Below, piece by piece: positions 1-8,200 of a DNA stretch of 64,000 bases; the first letter of the stretch is position 1, and each line of letters starts with the position of its first letter. The notes below the pieces were generated by a model, which made no database searches, had not been told where the DNA came from, and saw only the letters and a program-made list of their open reading frames with translations. Source of the DNA: Nocardioides sp. URHA0032 (GTDB lineage Bacteria; Actinomycetota; Actinomycetes; Propionibacteriales; Nocardioidaceae). The DNA is taken from assembly GCF_000620645.1 (NCBI RefSeq), contig NZ_KK211161.1, positions 306,384 to 370,383 of the forward strand. The letters are read 5' to 3'. The position numbers and the translations under genes were made by a program.

Positions 1-1428
1 CTGCTGAGCCTGTTCAAGGACGTCGCGAGCGACTACGTCCAGATGGTCACCGTGCCCCAGCAGCTGCCGAACGTGCTCGACCGGGCCATCCGCGTCGCGA
101 TGGCCCGGCGCGCGCCGACCGCGATCATCATCCCCAACGACGTGCAGGAACTGGAGTACGCGCCGCCCGAGCACGCGTTCAAGATGGTCCCGTCGAGCCT
201 GGGCATCAGCTGGCCGACGGTCGACCCGGACGGTGAGGGCGTCCGGCGCGCCGCCGACGTGCTGAACGCCGGCTCGAAGGTCGCGATCCTCGTCGGCCAG
301 GGCGCCCGGGGCGCGGCCGCCGAGGTCAGCCAGGTCGCCGAGCTCCTCGGCGCCGGTGTCGCCAAGGCCCTGCTCGGCAAGGACGTGCTGAGCGACGAGC
401 TGCCCTGGGTCACGGGCTCCATCGGTCTCCTCGGCACCCGCCCCAGCTACGAGATGATGCGCGACTGCGACACGCTGCTGACCGTCGGCTCGAGCTTCCC
501 CTACACCCAGTTCCTCCCGGCGCTGGACCAGGCCCGCGCGGTCCAGATCGACCTGGACGGCTCGATGATCGGGATGCGCTACCCGTACGAGGTCAACCTG
601 GTCGGCGACGCCGCCTCGACGCTGCGCGCGCTGATCCCGCTGCTCGAGCGCAAGGACGACCGGGGCTGGCAGGAAGGCCTGTGCGCCAAGGTCGACGAGT
701 GGTGGCGGACGATGGAGGCCGAGGCGCTCGTCGAGGCCGACCCGATCAACCCGATGCGGATCTTCCACGAGTTCTCCCGGATCGCCCCCGAGAACGCGAT
801 CCTCACCTCCGACAGCGGCTCGGCCGCGAACTGGTACGCCCGCCAGGTCCGGATGCGGGGCACCATGCGCGGCTCGCTGTCCGGCACGCTCGCGACGATG
901 GGGCCCGCGGTGCCGTACGCGATAGGTGCGAAGTTCGCCCACCCGGATCGGCCGGTGATCGCCTTCGAGGGCGACGGCGCCATGCAGATGAACGGCATGG
1001 CCGAGCTCCTCACGATCTCCCGCTACTGGCAGGAGTGGGACGACCCGCGGCTCGTCGTCGTGGTGCTGCACAACAACGACCTCAACCAGGTCACCTGGGA
1101 GCTGCGCGCGATGGGCGGTACGCCGAAGTTCGTCGAGTCCCAGGCGCTGCCCGACGTCTCGTACGCCGACTTCGCGCGCTCGGCCGGGCTGGGTGCGACC
1201 GTCGTGACCGATCCCGACCAGCTGGCCGGGGCGTGGGAGACCGCACTCGGCGCCGACCGGCCGTACCTCCTGGATGTGCACTGCGACCCCGACGTACCCC
1301 CGATCCCGCCGCACGCGACCCTCGAGCAGATGACCGACATGGCCAAGGCACTGATCAAGGGCGACACCAGTCGCTGGGGCGTGATCAAGGAGGGGCTGAA
1401 GACCAAGGCCCAGGAGCTGCTGACGTGA
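1..1428 (+). CDS. thiamine-diphosphate-dependent enzyme, acetolactate synthase / pyruvate oxidase family (5' part outside window)
   Basis: The reading frame is open through base 1, so the N-terminal PYR domain with the catalytic glutamate lies outside the window. What remains is the central domain (roughly bases 190-630) and the C-terminal cofactor domain with the GDG...NN thiamine-diphosphate motif (GDG at 970-978, NN near 1072). Members of this family decarboxylate 2-oxo acids. The next gene starts inside this stop codon (GTGA overlap), so both are made from one message. The enolase-superfamily partner makes a sugar-acid or hydroxy-acid route plausible, but the substrate cannot be read from the sequence. 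Confidence 0.85.
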   Translation: MLSLFKDVASDYVQMVTVPQQLPNVLDRAIRVAMARRAPTAIIIPNDVQELEYAPPEHAFKMVPSSLGISWPTVDPDGEGVRRAADVLNAGSKVAILVGQGARGAAAEVSQVAELLGAGVAKALLGKDVLSDELPWVTGSIGLLGTRPSYEMMRDCDTLLTVGSSFPYTQFLPALDQARAVQIDLDGSMIGMRYPYEVNLVGDAASTLRALIPLLERKDDRGWQEGLCAKVDEWWRTMEAEALVEADPINPMRIFHEFSRIAPENAILTSDSGSAANWYARQVRMRGTMRGSLSGTLATMGPAVPYAIGAKFAHPDRPVIAFEGDGAMQMNGMAELLTISRYWQEWDDPRLVVVVLHNNDLNQVTWELRAMGGTPKFVESQALPDVSYADFARSAGLGATVVTDPDQLAGAWETALGADRPYLLDVHCDPDVPPIPPHATLEQMTDMAKALIKGDTSRWGVIKEGLKTKAQELLT

Positions 1429-2519
1429 CCGACCCGCCGATCGTCGCGGTCGAGGCGCGCGCCTACACCGTCCCGACCGATCGGCCGGAGGCCGACGGGA
1501 CGCTGGCCTGGGACTCGACCACGCTGGTGGCGGTCGAGGTCCGTGCCGGCGGGGGGACCGGCACCGGCTGGACGTACGCGCCCGCGGCGGCCGTCGGCGT
1601 GGTCGACGGCCTGCTCGCGCCCACGCTGGTCGGGCACCACTCGCCGCTGGCCCCGGTCGACGCACACGCCGCGATGGTGCGGGCGGTGCGCAACGCGGGG
1701 CGTGCGGGCCTGGTCGGCATGGCGCTCTCCGCGGTCGACATCGCCGTGTGGGACCTCGGTGCCCGGCTCCTCGGCGTACCACTGACGCGCTGGTTCGGGG
1801 CCGCCCCCGCGCCGGTGCCGGTCTACGGCAGCGGCGGCTTCACGACGTACGGCGACGACGAGCTCACCACGGAGCTCGAGGGCTGGCTCGCGCGCGGGCT
1901 CCGACGCGTGAAGATCAAGATCGGCGAGTCGTGGGGTCGCGCCGAGGACCGCGACCTGCACCGCGTCGAGCTCGCCCGCTCGGTCGTGGGCGACGGCACC
2001 GACCTGTTCGTGGACGCGAACGGCGGGTACGACGTGGGACAGGCCCGCCGGGTCGGCCGGCGCCTCGACGAGCTCGGCGTCACCTGGTTCGAGGAGCCGG
2101 TGAGCTCCGAGGACCTGCACGGGCTCGGCGTGCTGCGCGACGCGCTCGACGCCGACGTCGTGGCCGGCGAGTACGGGCACGACCTCGCCTACTTCCACCG
2201 GATGGCCCCGGCCGTCGACTGCCTGCAGGTCGACGTCACCCGCTGCGGCGGCTACACCGAGTGGCTCCGGATCGCCGCGGTCGCGGCCGCGCACGGGCTC
2301 GACGTCTCCGGTCACTGCGCGCCGTACCTCACGGCTCCGGTCGCCGCGGCGACCCCCCGGCTGCGCCACCTGGAGTGGTTCCACGACCACGTCCGCATCG
2401 TCCGCGAGCTCGTGGACGGCTACACGGCCCCGGTCGACGGGGCACTGCCGGTGGGCGACGGGGCCGGCCACGGGCTGCGGCTCGACGCCGGGCTCGCGGC
2501 GCGCTTCCGCGTTGCGTGA
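1425..2519 (+). CDS. mandelate racemase / muconate lactonizing enzyme family protein
   Basis: A 364-residue enolase-superfamily enzyme. The KIKIG motif at residues 163-167 supplies the K-x-K catalytic lysine. Metal ligands are visible as DAN (residue 197), EEP (about 223) and the glutamate in GEYGHD (about 249). A later aspartate (QVDVTRCGG) and a histidine (GHCAPYL, about 297) fit the His-Asp dyad of the mandelate racemase subgroup. Such enzymes abstract an alpha proton from a carboxylate, usually as dehydratases or racemases. The GTG start overlaps the upstream stop by 4 bases, so translation is coupled. Substrate unknown. Confidence 0.85.
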   Translation: MTDPPIVAVEARAYTVPTDRPEADGTLAWDSTTLVAVEVRAGGGTGTGWTYAPAAAVGVVDGLLAPTLVGHHSPLAPVDAHAAMVRAVRNAGRAGLVGMALSAVDIAVWDLGARLLGVPLTRWFGAAPAPVPVYGSGGFTTYGDDELTTELEGWLARGLRRVKIKIGESWGRAEDRDLHRVELARSVVGDGTDLFVDANGGYDVGQARRVGRRLDELGVTWFEEPVSSEDLHGLGVLRDALDADVVAGEYGHDLAYFHRMAPAVDCLQVDVTRCGGYTEWLRIAAVAAAHGLDVSGHCAPYLTAPVAAATPRLRHLEWFHDHVRIVRELVDGYTAPVDGALPVGDGAGHGLRLDAGLAARFRVA

Positions 2520-2576
2520 CGGAGCGCCGGGTCCCTGCGGGCGGACCTGCCACCGACCGGACCGCGTCGGTGCCGA

Positions 2577-3359
2577 TCAGGCGCCGGCCGGCACGCGCCG
2601 GTCCTGGACGGTGAACCAGCCGACGCACGCCAGGATGACCAGGAGGAACACCGCGCTCACGGTGTTCGTGCCGAGGCCGAGCCCGCCGTCGCCGGGGTCG
2701 GCGGTCAGCAGGTCGCCGATCGAGGCGCCGAACGGGCGGGTCAGGACGTAGCCGACCCAGAAGGTGAGCACGGCGTTCGCACCGGCGTAGTAGGCCAGCG
2801 TCACCGCGCCGATCACAGCGCCGAAGATCACGGCGGCCGTCAGGTAGCCGAGCGCGAGCTGCTCGGAGACCAGGTCGCCGGCCGAGGTGCCGAGCGCGAA
2901 CGTGAAGAGGATCGCCAGCCAGTAGAAGGTCTCCCGGCGCCGGGTGACGATCGTGTGGATCGAGAGCGTGCGCTCGGAGCGGTACCAGATCACGAACGTC
3001 ACCGCGAGGCACACCGCGAAGGCGATCGTCGTCGTCCAGAGGCTGACCCCGAGGTTGTCGACCAGGTTGTCGGAGATGAGGGTGCCGACGATCGAGATGA
3101 GCACCACCGAGAGCCAGTAGACCCAGGGCACGTAGCGGCGGGTGCGGAACTGGATCACGAGCGCGTCCCCGAGCAGCACCGCCATCAGCAGCGAGGTGGT
3201 CGTCAGGCCGAGCCCGACGTCGTCGGCGAGGAAGTCCGCAGCGGTCTCCCCCACCGTCGTGGACAGGATCTTCACGACCCAGAACAGCAGGGTGACCTCT
3301 GGCACCTTGTTGAGCAGCGTGACCGCGTCGCGGCGGCGGACCGTGGTGGCGTTGTCCAT
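2577..3359 (-). CDS. multi-pass membrane protein, COG4705-like
   Basis: 260 residues, about eight hydrophobic segments, no signal peptide. The opening NKVPEVTLLFWVVKIL and the following TTVGET are typical of the COG4705 family of uncharacterised membrane proteins. A short unit of the type hydrophobic-T-x-x-G-[DE/S]-x-x-x-D recurs four times (near residues 32-45, 87-100, 152-168 and 201-219), so the protein looks built from repeats. It lies 42 bases downstream of the histidine kinase on the same strand and is probably the last gene of that operon. Function unknown. Confidence 0.75.
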   Translation of the reverse strand: MDNATTVRRRDAVTLLNKVPEVTLLFWVVKILSTTVGETAADFLADDVGLGLTTTSLLMAVLLGDALVIQFRTRRYVPWVYWLSVVLISIVGTLISDNLVDNLGVSLWTTTIAFAVCLAVTFVIWYRSERTLSIHTIVTRRRETFYWLAILFTFALGTSAGDLVSEQLALGYLTAAVIFGAVIGAVTLAYYAGANAVLTFWVGYVLTRPFGASIGDLLTADPGDGGLGLGTNTVSAVFLLVILACVGWFTVQDRRVPAGA

Positions 3360-3401
3360 GGCGGCACCCTCGCTGCCGCACCTGCAGCCGACCTGACCGG
3401 C

Positions 3402-4703
3402 TCAGGCGCGCGGCAGCCGGACGGCGAACTCCGCCCCGACCCCGGGCGTCCCGACCACGATCTCCCCGCCGAGCGAGCGGGCCACCCGCTGGGCGATGCC
3501 GAGGCCGAGGCCGGTGCCGCCGGTCCCCGAGGCGCCCACGTCGAAGAGGTGCTCGCGCAGCCGGTGGTCGACCCCGGGCCCGTCGTCGGCGACGGTGATC
3601 ACCACGGCGTGCGGCAGGTCCACGGCGGTGAGCGTGATCCGCGAGCGGGCGTGGGAGACCGCGTTGTCCAGCACCGGCGCCAGGGCTCGCAGCACGAGGC
3701 TGCGCGGCCCGGCGATCCGCGCGGACGACGTACCGGTCCCGTCGACGAGGTCGAGGTGCGCCGGAACGGCGGGACGCAGGGCGTCGACCAGCTCCGCGAC
3801 GTGGCAGGTCGCGGCGGCGTCCGTCGCGGCCGCGTCACGGGCCACGTCGACCAGGGTGGTGATCACCTCGGCCATGGTGCGCGCCGCGCGCGAGATCTCG
3901 ACGAGGTCGGCGCGCGTCTCCGCGTCGGCGCCGCCACGCATCAGCGCCAGGTCGGCCGATCCCTGGATCGCGGTCAGCGGAGTGCGCAGCTCGTGCGCGA
4001 GCTCTGAGGTCAGCCGCTGCTCGGACCGGATCGCCATCGCGACGCGGTCCAGCAGCCGGTCCAGCGTCTCGCCGAGCTGCGCCAGCTCGTCGTCGGCCGG
4101 GTCCAGGTCGAACCGGTGCGCGAGGTCGTGCTCGCTCCAGTCCGCCGCGCGCTCGGCCATCTGGGTCACCGGCGCGAGCGCCTGGGCGGTCACCCGGCGC
4201 GCGATCCACGCGGCGGCCGCGATCACCAGGATCCCGATGAGGACGGTCGCGAGCAGCGCGTACTTCTCCGAGCGCTCGTACGCCGCGGTGTCCTGGCTGA
4301 CCACCACCACCCCGGACCGGCCGTCCGTCGTCGTGAAGGGGCGGGCGAGCAGCCGCAGGGCCTCGTCGACGTCGACGCTCGTCGGAGTCGTCACCGTCGA
4401 GAGGTCGTCGGCCTCGTCCCGGGCGCCCTGCTCGATCGAGCCGGCCACGAGGTCGCCGTTCTCGTCGTAGACCCGCACGCCGGGGTCGAGGTCGCGTGAG
4501 GAGACGGGCCCGGCCTCGAGGACGCTCACGACCGCGTCCGCGCGGTCCGCCAGCACCCGGTCGACGTCGCGCTGAGCGGTGTACCCGAGCAGCAGCTGGA
4601 GGCCGACGCCGACGACCAGCATCACCGCGGTCATCAGCGCGACGGTGGACGCGGTGATCCGGCCTCGGAAGGTCCGGGGTGCGAACCTGCGCTGCGCACT
4701 CAC
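3402..4703 (-). CDS. two-component sensor histidine kinase
   Basis: 433 residues. Order: N-terminal membrane segment (about 18-38), extracytoplasmic sensor of about 100 residues, second membrane segment (about 145-165), HAMP, HisKA with phospho-acceptor histidine in SELAHELRTPLTAIQGS, and HATPase with VLDNAVSHA, DDGPGV and GTGLGLGIA boxes. It should sense an envelope signal and phosphorylate the regulator encoded just upstream. The GTG start overlaps the regulator stop (GTGA), so the two are translationally coupled. Stimulus unknown. Confidence 0.92.
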   Translation of the reverse strand: MSAQRRFAPRTFRGRITASTVALMTAVMLVVGVGLQLLLGYTAQRDVDRVLADRADAVVSVLEAGPVSSRDLDPGVRVYDENGDLVAGSIEQGARDEADDLSTVTTPTSVDVDEALRLLARPFTTTDGRSGVVVVSQDTAAYERSEKYALLATVLIGILVIAAAAWIARRVTAQALAPVTQMAERAADWSEHDLAHRFDLDPADDELAQLGETLDRLLDRVAMAIRSEQRLTSELAHELRTPLTAIQGSADLALMRGGADAETRADLVEISRAARTMAEVITTLVDVARDAAATDAAATCHVAELVDALRPAVPAHLDLVDGTGTSSARIAGPRSLVLRALAPVLDNAVSHARSRITLTAVDLPHAVVITVADDGPGVDHRLREHLFDVGASGTGGTGLGLGIAQRVARSLGGEIVVGTPGVGAEFAVRLPRA

Positions 4704-5365
4704 CGCAGCGCGAACCCCACGCCGCGGACCGTCTTGAGGTGCAGCGGCGACTCGACCTCGGCGAGCTTCACGCGGATCCGCCGGACGTAGGAGTCGACCG
4801 TGTTCTCGCTGACGACCGCGCCGTCCGGCCACGCGGCGGCGACGACCGCGCGGCGGCGCACGACCTCCCCCGGACGGGACGTGATCGCCGCGAGCATCCG
4901 GAACTCCGTCGGCGTCAGCAGCACCTCGCGGCCGCGGCAGACGAGCGCGTGCCGGGCCGGGTCGAGGAGCAGGTCGGCGTCCGAGCCACCCGTGACGAGG
5001 CGTCCGCGCCGGGCCAGCGCCTCGACGCGGGCGATCAGCTCCTTCACGTCGAACGGCTTGGGCAGGTAGTCGTCGGCGCCCGCGCTGAAGCCCGCCAGCC
5101 GGTCGTGGACGTCGCCCAGCGCGGAGAGGAACAGCACCGGGGCCGACTGCCCGGCCGAGCGCAGCGCCTGGCAGACGTCGCGGCCGTCCGCGTCGGGCAG
5201 CCCGATGTCGAGCACGACCACGTCGAGGTCGTCGTCGTCGGCGAACAGCCGCAGGGCCTCGCGCCCGTCGTGCGCGGCCACCCCGTCGTGGCCGGCGTGC
5301 CGCAGTGCGGCCAGCACGACCCGGCGGATCGCGGGGTCGTCCTCGCACAGCCCGATCCTGGCCAC
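4700..5365 (-). CDS. OmpR/PhoB-family response regulator
   Basis: 221 residues. Receiver domain with acidic pocket E8/D9/D10, phospho-acceptor D53 (VVVLDIGLPD) and conserved lysine in LPKPFD near 103. A C-terminal winged helix follows (LTPTEFRMLAAI ... NTVDSYVRRIRVKL). GTG start preceded by a purine-rich GAGAGGGGG at good spacing. First gene of the regulator-kinase-membrane protein operon; a possible -10 (TACCTT on the minus strand) lies about 45 bases upstream. Targets unknown, but the COG4705-like gene downstream is an obvious candidate. Confidence 0.93.
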   Translation of the reverse strand: MARIGLCEDDPAIRRVVLAALRHAGHDGVAAHDGREALRLFADDDDLDVVVLDIGLPDADGRDVCQALRSAGQSAPVLFLSALGDVHDRLAGFSAGADDYLPKPFDVKELIARVEALARRGRLVTGGSDADLLLDPARHALVCRGREVLLTPTEFRMLAAITSRPGEVVRRRAVVAAAWPDGAVVSENTVDSYVRRIRVKLAEVESPLHLKTVRGVGFALR

Positions 5366-5439
5366 CAGGGACCCCCTCTCGGCGCGAGGATGCGCCGACG
5401 AACCTGCAAGGTACCTGACCGCGACCTGACCCCACCCGG

Positions 5440-5853
5440 TCAGCGGCCGAGCAGCAGCACCCCCGCGGTGACGAGCGCGGCGACCTTGACCAGCTCGAGC
5501 CCGACGTACCAGAGGTGGGCGCGGGAGCGCGGCCCGTCGTCGCCCGCGAGCACCGCGTCGGACCGGCGCGAGAGGAACGGTCGTACGGCGAGGACCTGCA
5601 CGACCAGCGCGGCGGCCGCCACCAGGAACGCGACGACCGCCGCCCGGCCCGGCGACCCCGCGAGCAGGCCGACGACCACCAGCACCGCGAGCACGGCCTC
5701 GACGGCGTTGAGCGCCCGGAAGACCAGCCGCCCGATGCCGAGCCCGATGGGCAGGGTGACCCCGGGTGCCCGGAACTTCAGCGGCGCCTCGAGGAACGAG
5801 ATGCCCACAACCATGCCGAGCCAGACGAACGTTGCGGCGACGGCGAGCTCCAC
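5440..5853 (-). CDS. small integral membrane protein
   Basis: 137 residues with four hydrophobic segments. The stretch GISFLEAPLKFRAPGVTLP followed by IGLGIGRLVFRALN after the first helix is well kept in a family of small actinobacterial and proteobacterial membrane proteins; it is somewhat reminiscent of DUF4149/TMEM205 proteins, but I am not sure of that. The GTG start sits 6 bases after TAACCT (minus strand), suggesting a leaderless message divergent from the phosphoesterase gene. Function unknown. Confidence 0.7.
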   Translation of the reverse strand: MELAVAATFVWLGMVVGISFLEAPLKFRAPGVTLPIGLGIGRLVFRALNAVEAVLAVLVVVGLLAGSPGRAAVVAFLVAAAALVVQVLAVRPFLSRRSDAVLAGDDGPRSRAHLWYVGLELVKVAALVTAGVLLLGR

Positions 5854-5859
5854 CCCGTC

Positions 5860-5865
5860 AGGTTA
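5860..5865 (-). promoter_or_regulatory. -10 hexamer of leaderless promoter
   Basis: TAACCT on the minus strand, 6 bases before the GTG start of the small membrane protein gene at 5853. Confidence 0.5.
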
Positions 5866-5884
5866 GGCGACCGTCGGTCCCGGT

Positions 5885-5890
5885 TACCCT
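5885..5890 (+). promoter_or_regulatory. -10 hexamer of leaderless promoter
   Basis: TACCCT, 7 bases before the ATG of the phosphoesterase gene at 5898; supports that start. Confidence 0.5.
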
Positions 5891-5897
5891 CGGTCGC

Positions 5898-6851
5898 ATG
5901 CGACGACCAGCAGCTGCCCGGACACGTCGGTGGACCGCGCTGGCCACACGACTGGTGCCGGTCCTGATCGCGCTGGCCGCGGCCGCCGCGCTGGCCGACT
6001 GCGCGTCTGCCACCACGACCGACGCGGCTCCGGCCGCCCCCACCACCGCCCGGGCCGCCGGCCGGGACGCGCCCGCCGCCACGTCCGTCACCAAGCTCCT
6101 GGTCTTCGTGGTCGAGAACCACTCCCTCCACCAGATGCGGGCGGGGATGCCCTGGCTGAGCGACCTGGCGGACCAGTACGGCTACGCCACGCGGTACGGC
6201 GCCATCACGCACCCCTCGCTGCCGAACTACCTCGCGATCGCCGGCGGTGACACCTTCGGCATCGCCGACGACAGCCGCCCGGCCGACCACCCGATCCGCA
6301 GGCCGAGCGTCTTCGGCCGCGCCGTGCGCGCCGGGAGCACCGCCACGACGTACGCCGAGGGCATGACGTCGAGGTGCCAGCAGGCTGACGGCGGGGAGTA
6401 CGCCGTCCGGCACAACCCGTGGGCGTACTTCCGCTCCGAGCGCCGGCTCTGCCGCCAGCACGACGTCCCGCTGCGCGCGCTGCAAGGCGACATCGACGGC
6501 GGGACCCTGCCCCAGGTCGGCCTGGTCGTGCCCGACGTGTGCAACGACGCGCACGACTGCACGCTGGCGACCGCGGACGTGTGGCTGCGGCGGCACGTCG
6601 GCCGGGTGCTCGACGGCCCCGACTTCACCTCCGGGCGGCTCGCGGTCGTGGTCACCGCCGACGAGGACGACCGGCACCACGGCAACCGGGTGCTCACGGT
6701 CGTCGCCCATCCCAGCCTGGACGGCGTGATCGTCGGTCGCGCCCTCACCCACTACGCCCTGTCGCGCTCCTACGCCGAGGTGGCTGGAGTCGACCCGGTC
6801 GGCCACGCGGCCGACGCCCGCTCGCTGCTGCGGGTGTTCGGGCTGGAGTAG
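5898..6851 (+). CDS. secreted phosphoesterase (acid phosphatase / phosphatidylinositol-3-phosphatase-like)
   Basis: 317 residues. N-terminal signal sequence (arginines then LVPVLIALAAAAALADC); the cysteine is not in a canonical lipobox because Asp precedes it. The mature part opens with KLLVFVVENHSLHQMR, the metal-binding start of the alkaline-phosphatase-fold phosphoesterase family, followed by THPSLPNYLAIAGG (nucleophile region) and a C-terminal VVVTADEDD metal site. It should hydrolyse phosphomonoesters or phosphodiesters outside the membrane. Start chosen because ATG 5898 follows TACCCT by 7 bases and gives a proper signal peptide. Confidence 0.82.
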   Translation: MRRPAAARTRRWTALATRLVPVLIALAAAAALADCASATTTDAAPAAPTTARAAGRDAPAATSVTKLLVFVVENHSLHQMRAGMPWLSDLADQYGYATRYGAITHPSLPNYLAIAGGDTFGIADDSRPADHPIRRPSVFGRAVRAGSTATTYAEGMTSRCQQADGGEYAVRHNPWAYFRSERRLCRQHDVPLRALQGDIDGGTLPQVGLVVPDVCNDAHDCTLATADVWLRRHVGRVLDGPDFTSGRLAVVVTADEDDRHHGNRVLTVVAHPSLDGVIVGRALTHYALSRSYAEVAGVDPVGHAADARSLLRVFGLE

Positions 6852-6861
6852 GCCGGCGGGC

Positions 6862-7296
6862 TCAGCCGGCCGCCGGAGCCCTCCCGATCCTGACCAGGAC
6901 CCACCCCAACAGCATCAGCACGACGCCCATGACGGACACGAACGCCGCCACCCCGAACGCCACGACCGAGGTGAACAGGCTCGCCTGGAGGAACGACGCC
7001 GTCATCACCGTGTCGCGGTTCGGGTCGTCCTGGGGCAGCTCCGCGTAGGTCTTGCCGCCGCCGATCTCGAGCGCGTGCTTGTTGATGATGTCTGCCTGCG
7101 CGTAGGCCGTGAACGGCCCCTTCACGTCCTTGCCGGCGAAGTGCGCAGCGTCGTCCGACACGGTGATGTGCTGGTCGGCGAGCGTCGAGGAGACGGTGGC
7201 GTAGGTCACGACACCGGCGACCAGGAACACGACGCCCAGGACGGCGATGATGATCCCGACGACGCGGATGCCGCGGTTCGCAGAGGTGGTGGCCAT
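6862..7296 (-). CDS. two-to-three-pass membrane protein
   Basis: 144 residues: a helix near 10-32, an extracytoplasmic loop of about 60 residues rich in acidic and polar residues (SSTLADQHITVSDDAAHFAG), and two adjacent C-terminal helices (about 95-135). Relatives in actinobacterial genomes often carry the misleading label LigA ring-opening dioxygenase, but no enzyme motif is present. Convergent with the phosphoesterase gene. Function unknown. Confidence 0.65.
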   Translation of the reverse strand: MATTSANRGIRVVGIIIAVLGVVFLVAGVVTYATVSSTLADQHITVSDDAAHFAGKDVKGPFTAYAQADIINKHALEIGGGKTYAELPQDDPNRDTVMTASFLQASLFTSVVAFGVAAFVSVMGVVLMLLGWVLVRIGRAPAAG

Positions 7297-7359
7297 GCGG
7301 TCACGCAACCATCGCTCCGGCGTCGACGGGTCACCCGGAATGCGTGATTGACTCGGTCC

Positions 7360-7947
7360 GTGGACGCACACGCGTGGGACGAGAGGTACGCCGCCAGCGA
7401 CCTGGTCTGGTCGGCGGAGCCGAACCTCTTCGTGGCGTCCGAGCTGGCCGACCTCGAGCCCGGCCGGGCCCTGGACCTGGCTGCCGGCGAGGGCCGCAAC
7501 GCGATCTGGCTGGCCCGCCGGGGCTGGGAGGTCACCGCCGCCGACTTCTCCCAGGTCGCGCTCGACAAGGGCCGGGGTCTCGCCGGCGAGACCCCGGTGC
7601 GCTGGGTCCGCGCGGACGCGACCCGGTGGGATGAGCCCGCGGCGTACGACCTCGCCGTCGTGGCCTACCTCCAGCTCGCGGCGCCCGAGCGCCGGGCCGC
7701 GCTGCGGGCGGCGTACGACTCGTTGGTCGAGGGCGGCACGCTGCTGCTGGTCGCGCACGACTCCTCGAACCTCGACGAGGGCACCGGCGGCCCGCAGGAT
7801 CCGCGGGTGCTGATGACGGCCGCGGACGTGCTCGAGGACCTCGACGACCTGCCCTTCGACGTGCTGCACGCGGGCCGGGTCGGCCGGAGCGTCGGCGACC
7901 TGACGGCCTGGGACTGCCTGGTTCGGCTGGTCAGGCGCCCGGGGTAG
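7360..7947 (+). CDS. class I SAM-dependent methyltransferase
   Basis: About 195 residues. The N terminus AHAWDERYAASDLVWSAEPN and motif I ALDLAAGEGRNAIWLA, followed by the acidic VTAADFS, identify a Rossmann-fold methyltransferase of the tellurite-resistance/TehB-like type. The protein ends with a LTAWDCLVRLVRR strand. Start chosen at GTG 7360, where the family N terminus begins and a TTGACT hexamer lies 6 bases upstream; TTG 7348 is an alternative. Substrate unknown. Its 3' end overlaps the convergent small membrane protein gene by 17 bases. Confidence 0.85.
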   Translation: MDAHAWDERYAASDLVWSAEPNLFVASELADLEPGRALDLAAGEGRNAIWLARRGWEVTAADFSQVALDKGRGLAGETPVRWVRADATRWDEPAAYDLAVVAYLQLAAPERRAALRAAYDSLVEGGTLLLVAHDSSNLDEGTGGPQDPRVLMTAADVLEDLDDLPFDVLHAGRVGRSVGDLTAWDCLVRLVRRPG

Positions 7948-8188
7948 GCGGCTGCTCGCTCGGTTGGTCCACGGGGAGCTCGACGGGCTTCTTCTTGTCC
8001 GAGGGGTCGTAGAGCCCGGCGTCCTCGGCGGCCTGTGCCTTGCGCAGCTGCTTGACCAGGCTGAACCCGAGGAACGCGACCGCGAGGATCAGGCCGATGA
8101 AGATCGCGAACGCGAGCCAGCCGGCCTTCACGTCCTCGTCCTTCGGCACCTCGTCGGCGAAGGAGACCACGAGCGTCAGGAACTGCAT
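7931..8188 (-). CDS. small single-pass membrane protein
   Basis: 85 residues: short exterior N terminus, one helix (about residues 22-47, WLAFAIFIGLILAVAFLGFS), then a charged cytoplasmic tail ending in a Pro-rich stretch. It follows mca on the same strand after a 12-base gap, with its own CACACT hexamer 6 bases before the ATG. No recognised domain. Confidence 0.7.
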   Translation of the reverse strand: MQFLTLVVSFADEVPKDEDVKAGWLAFAIFIGLILAVAFLGFSLVKQLRKAQAAEDAGLYDPSDKKKPVELPVDQPSEQPPTPGA

Positions 8189-8194
8189 GCGACC

Positions 8195-8200
8195 AGTGTG
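8195..8200 (-). promoter_or_regulatory. -10 hexamer of leaderless promoter
   Basis: CACACT on the minus strand, 6 bases before the ATG at 8188. Confidence 0.35.

Noticed and set aside
5980..6005. Lipobox in the secreted phosphoesterase
   Set aside because: The residue before the cysteine is Asp (LADC), not Gly/Ala/Ser, so an ordinary signal peptide is more likely.
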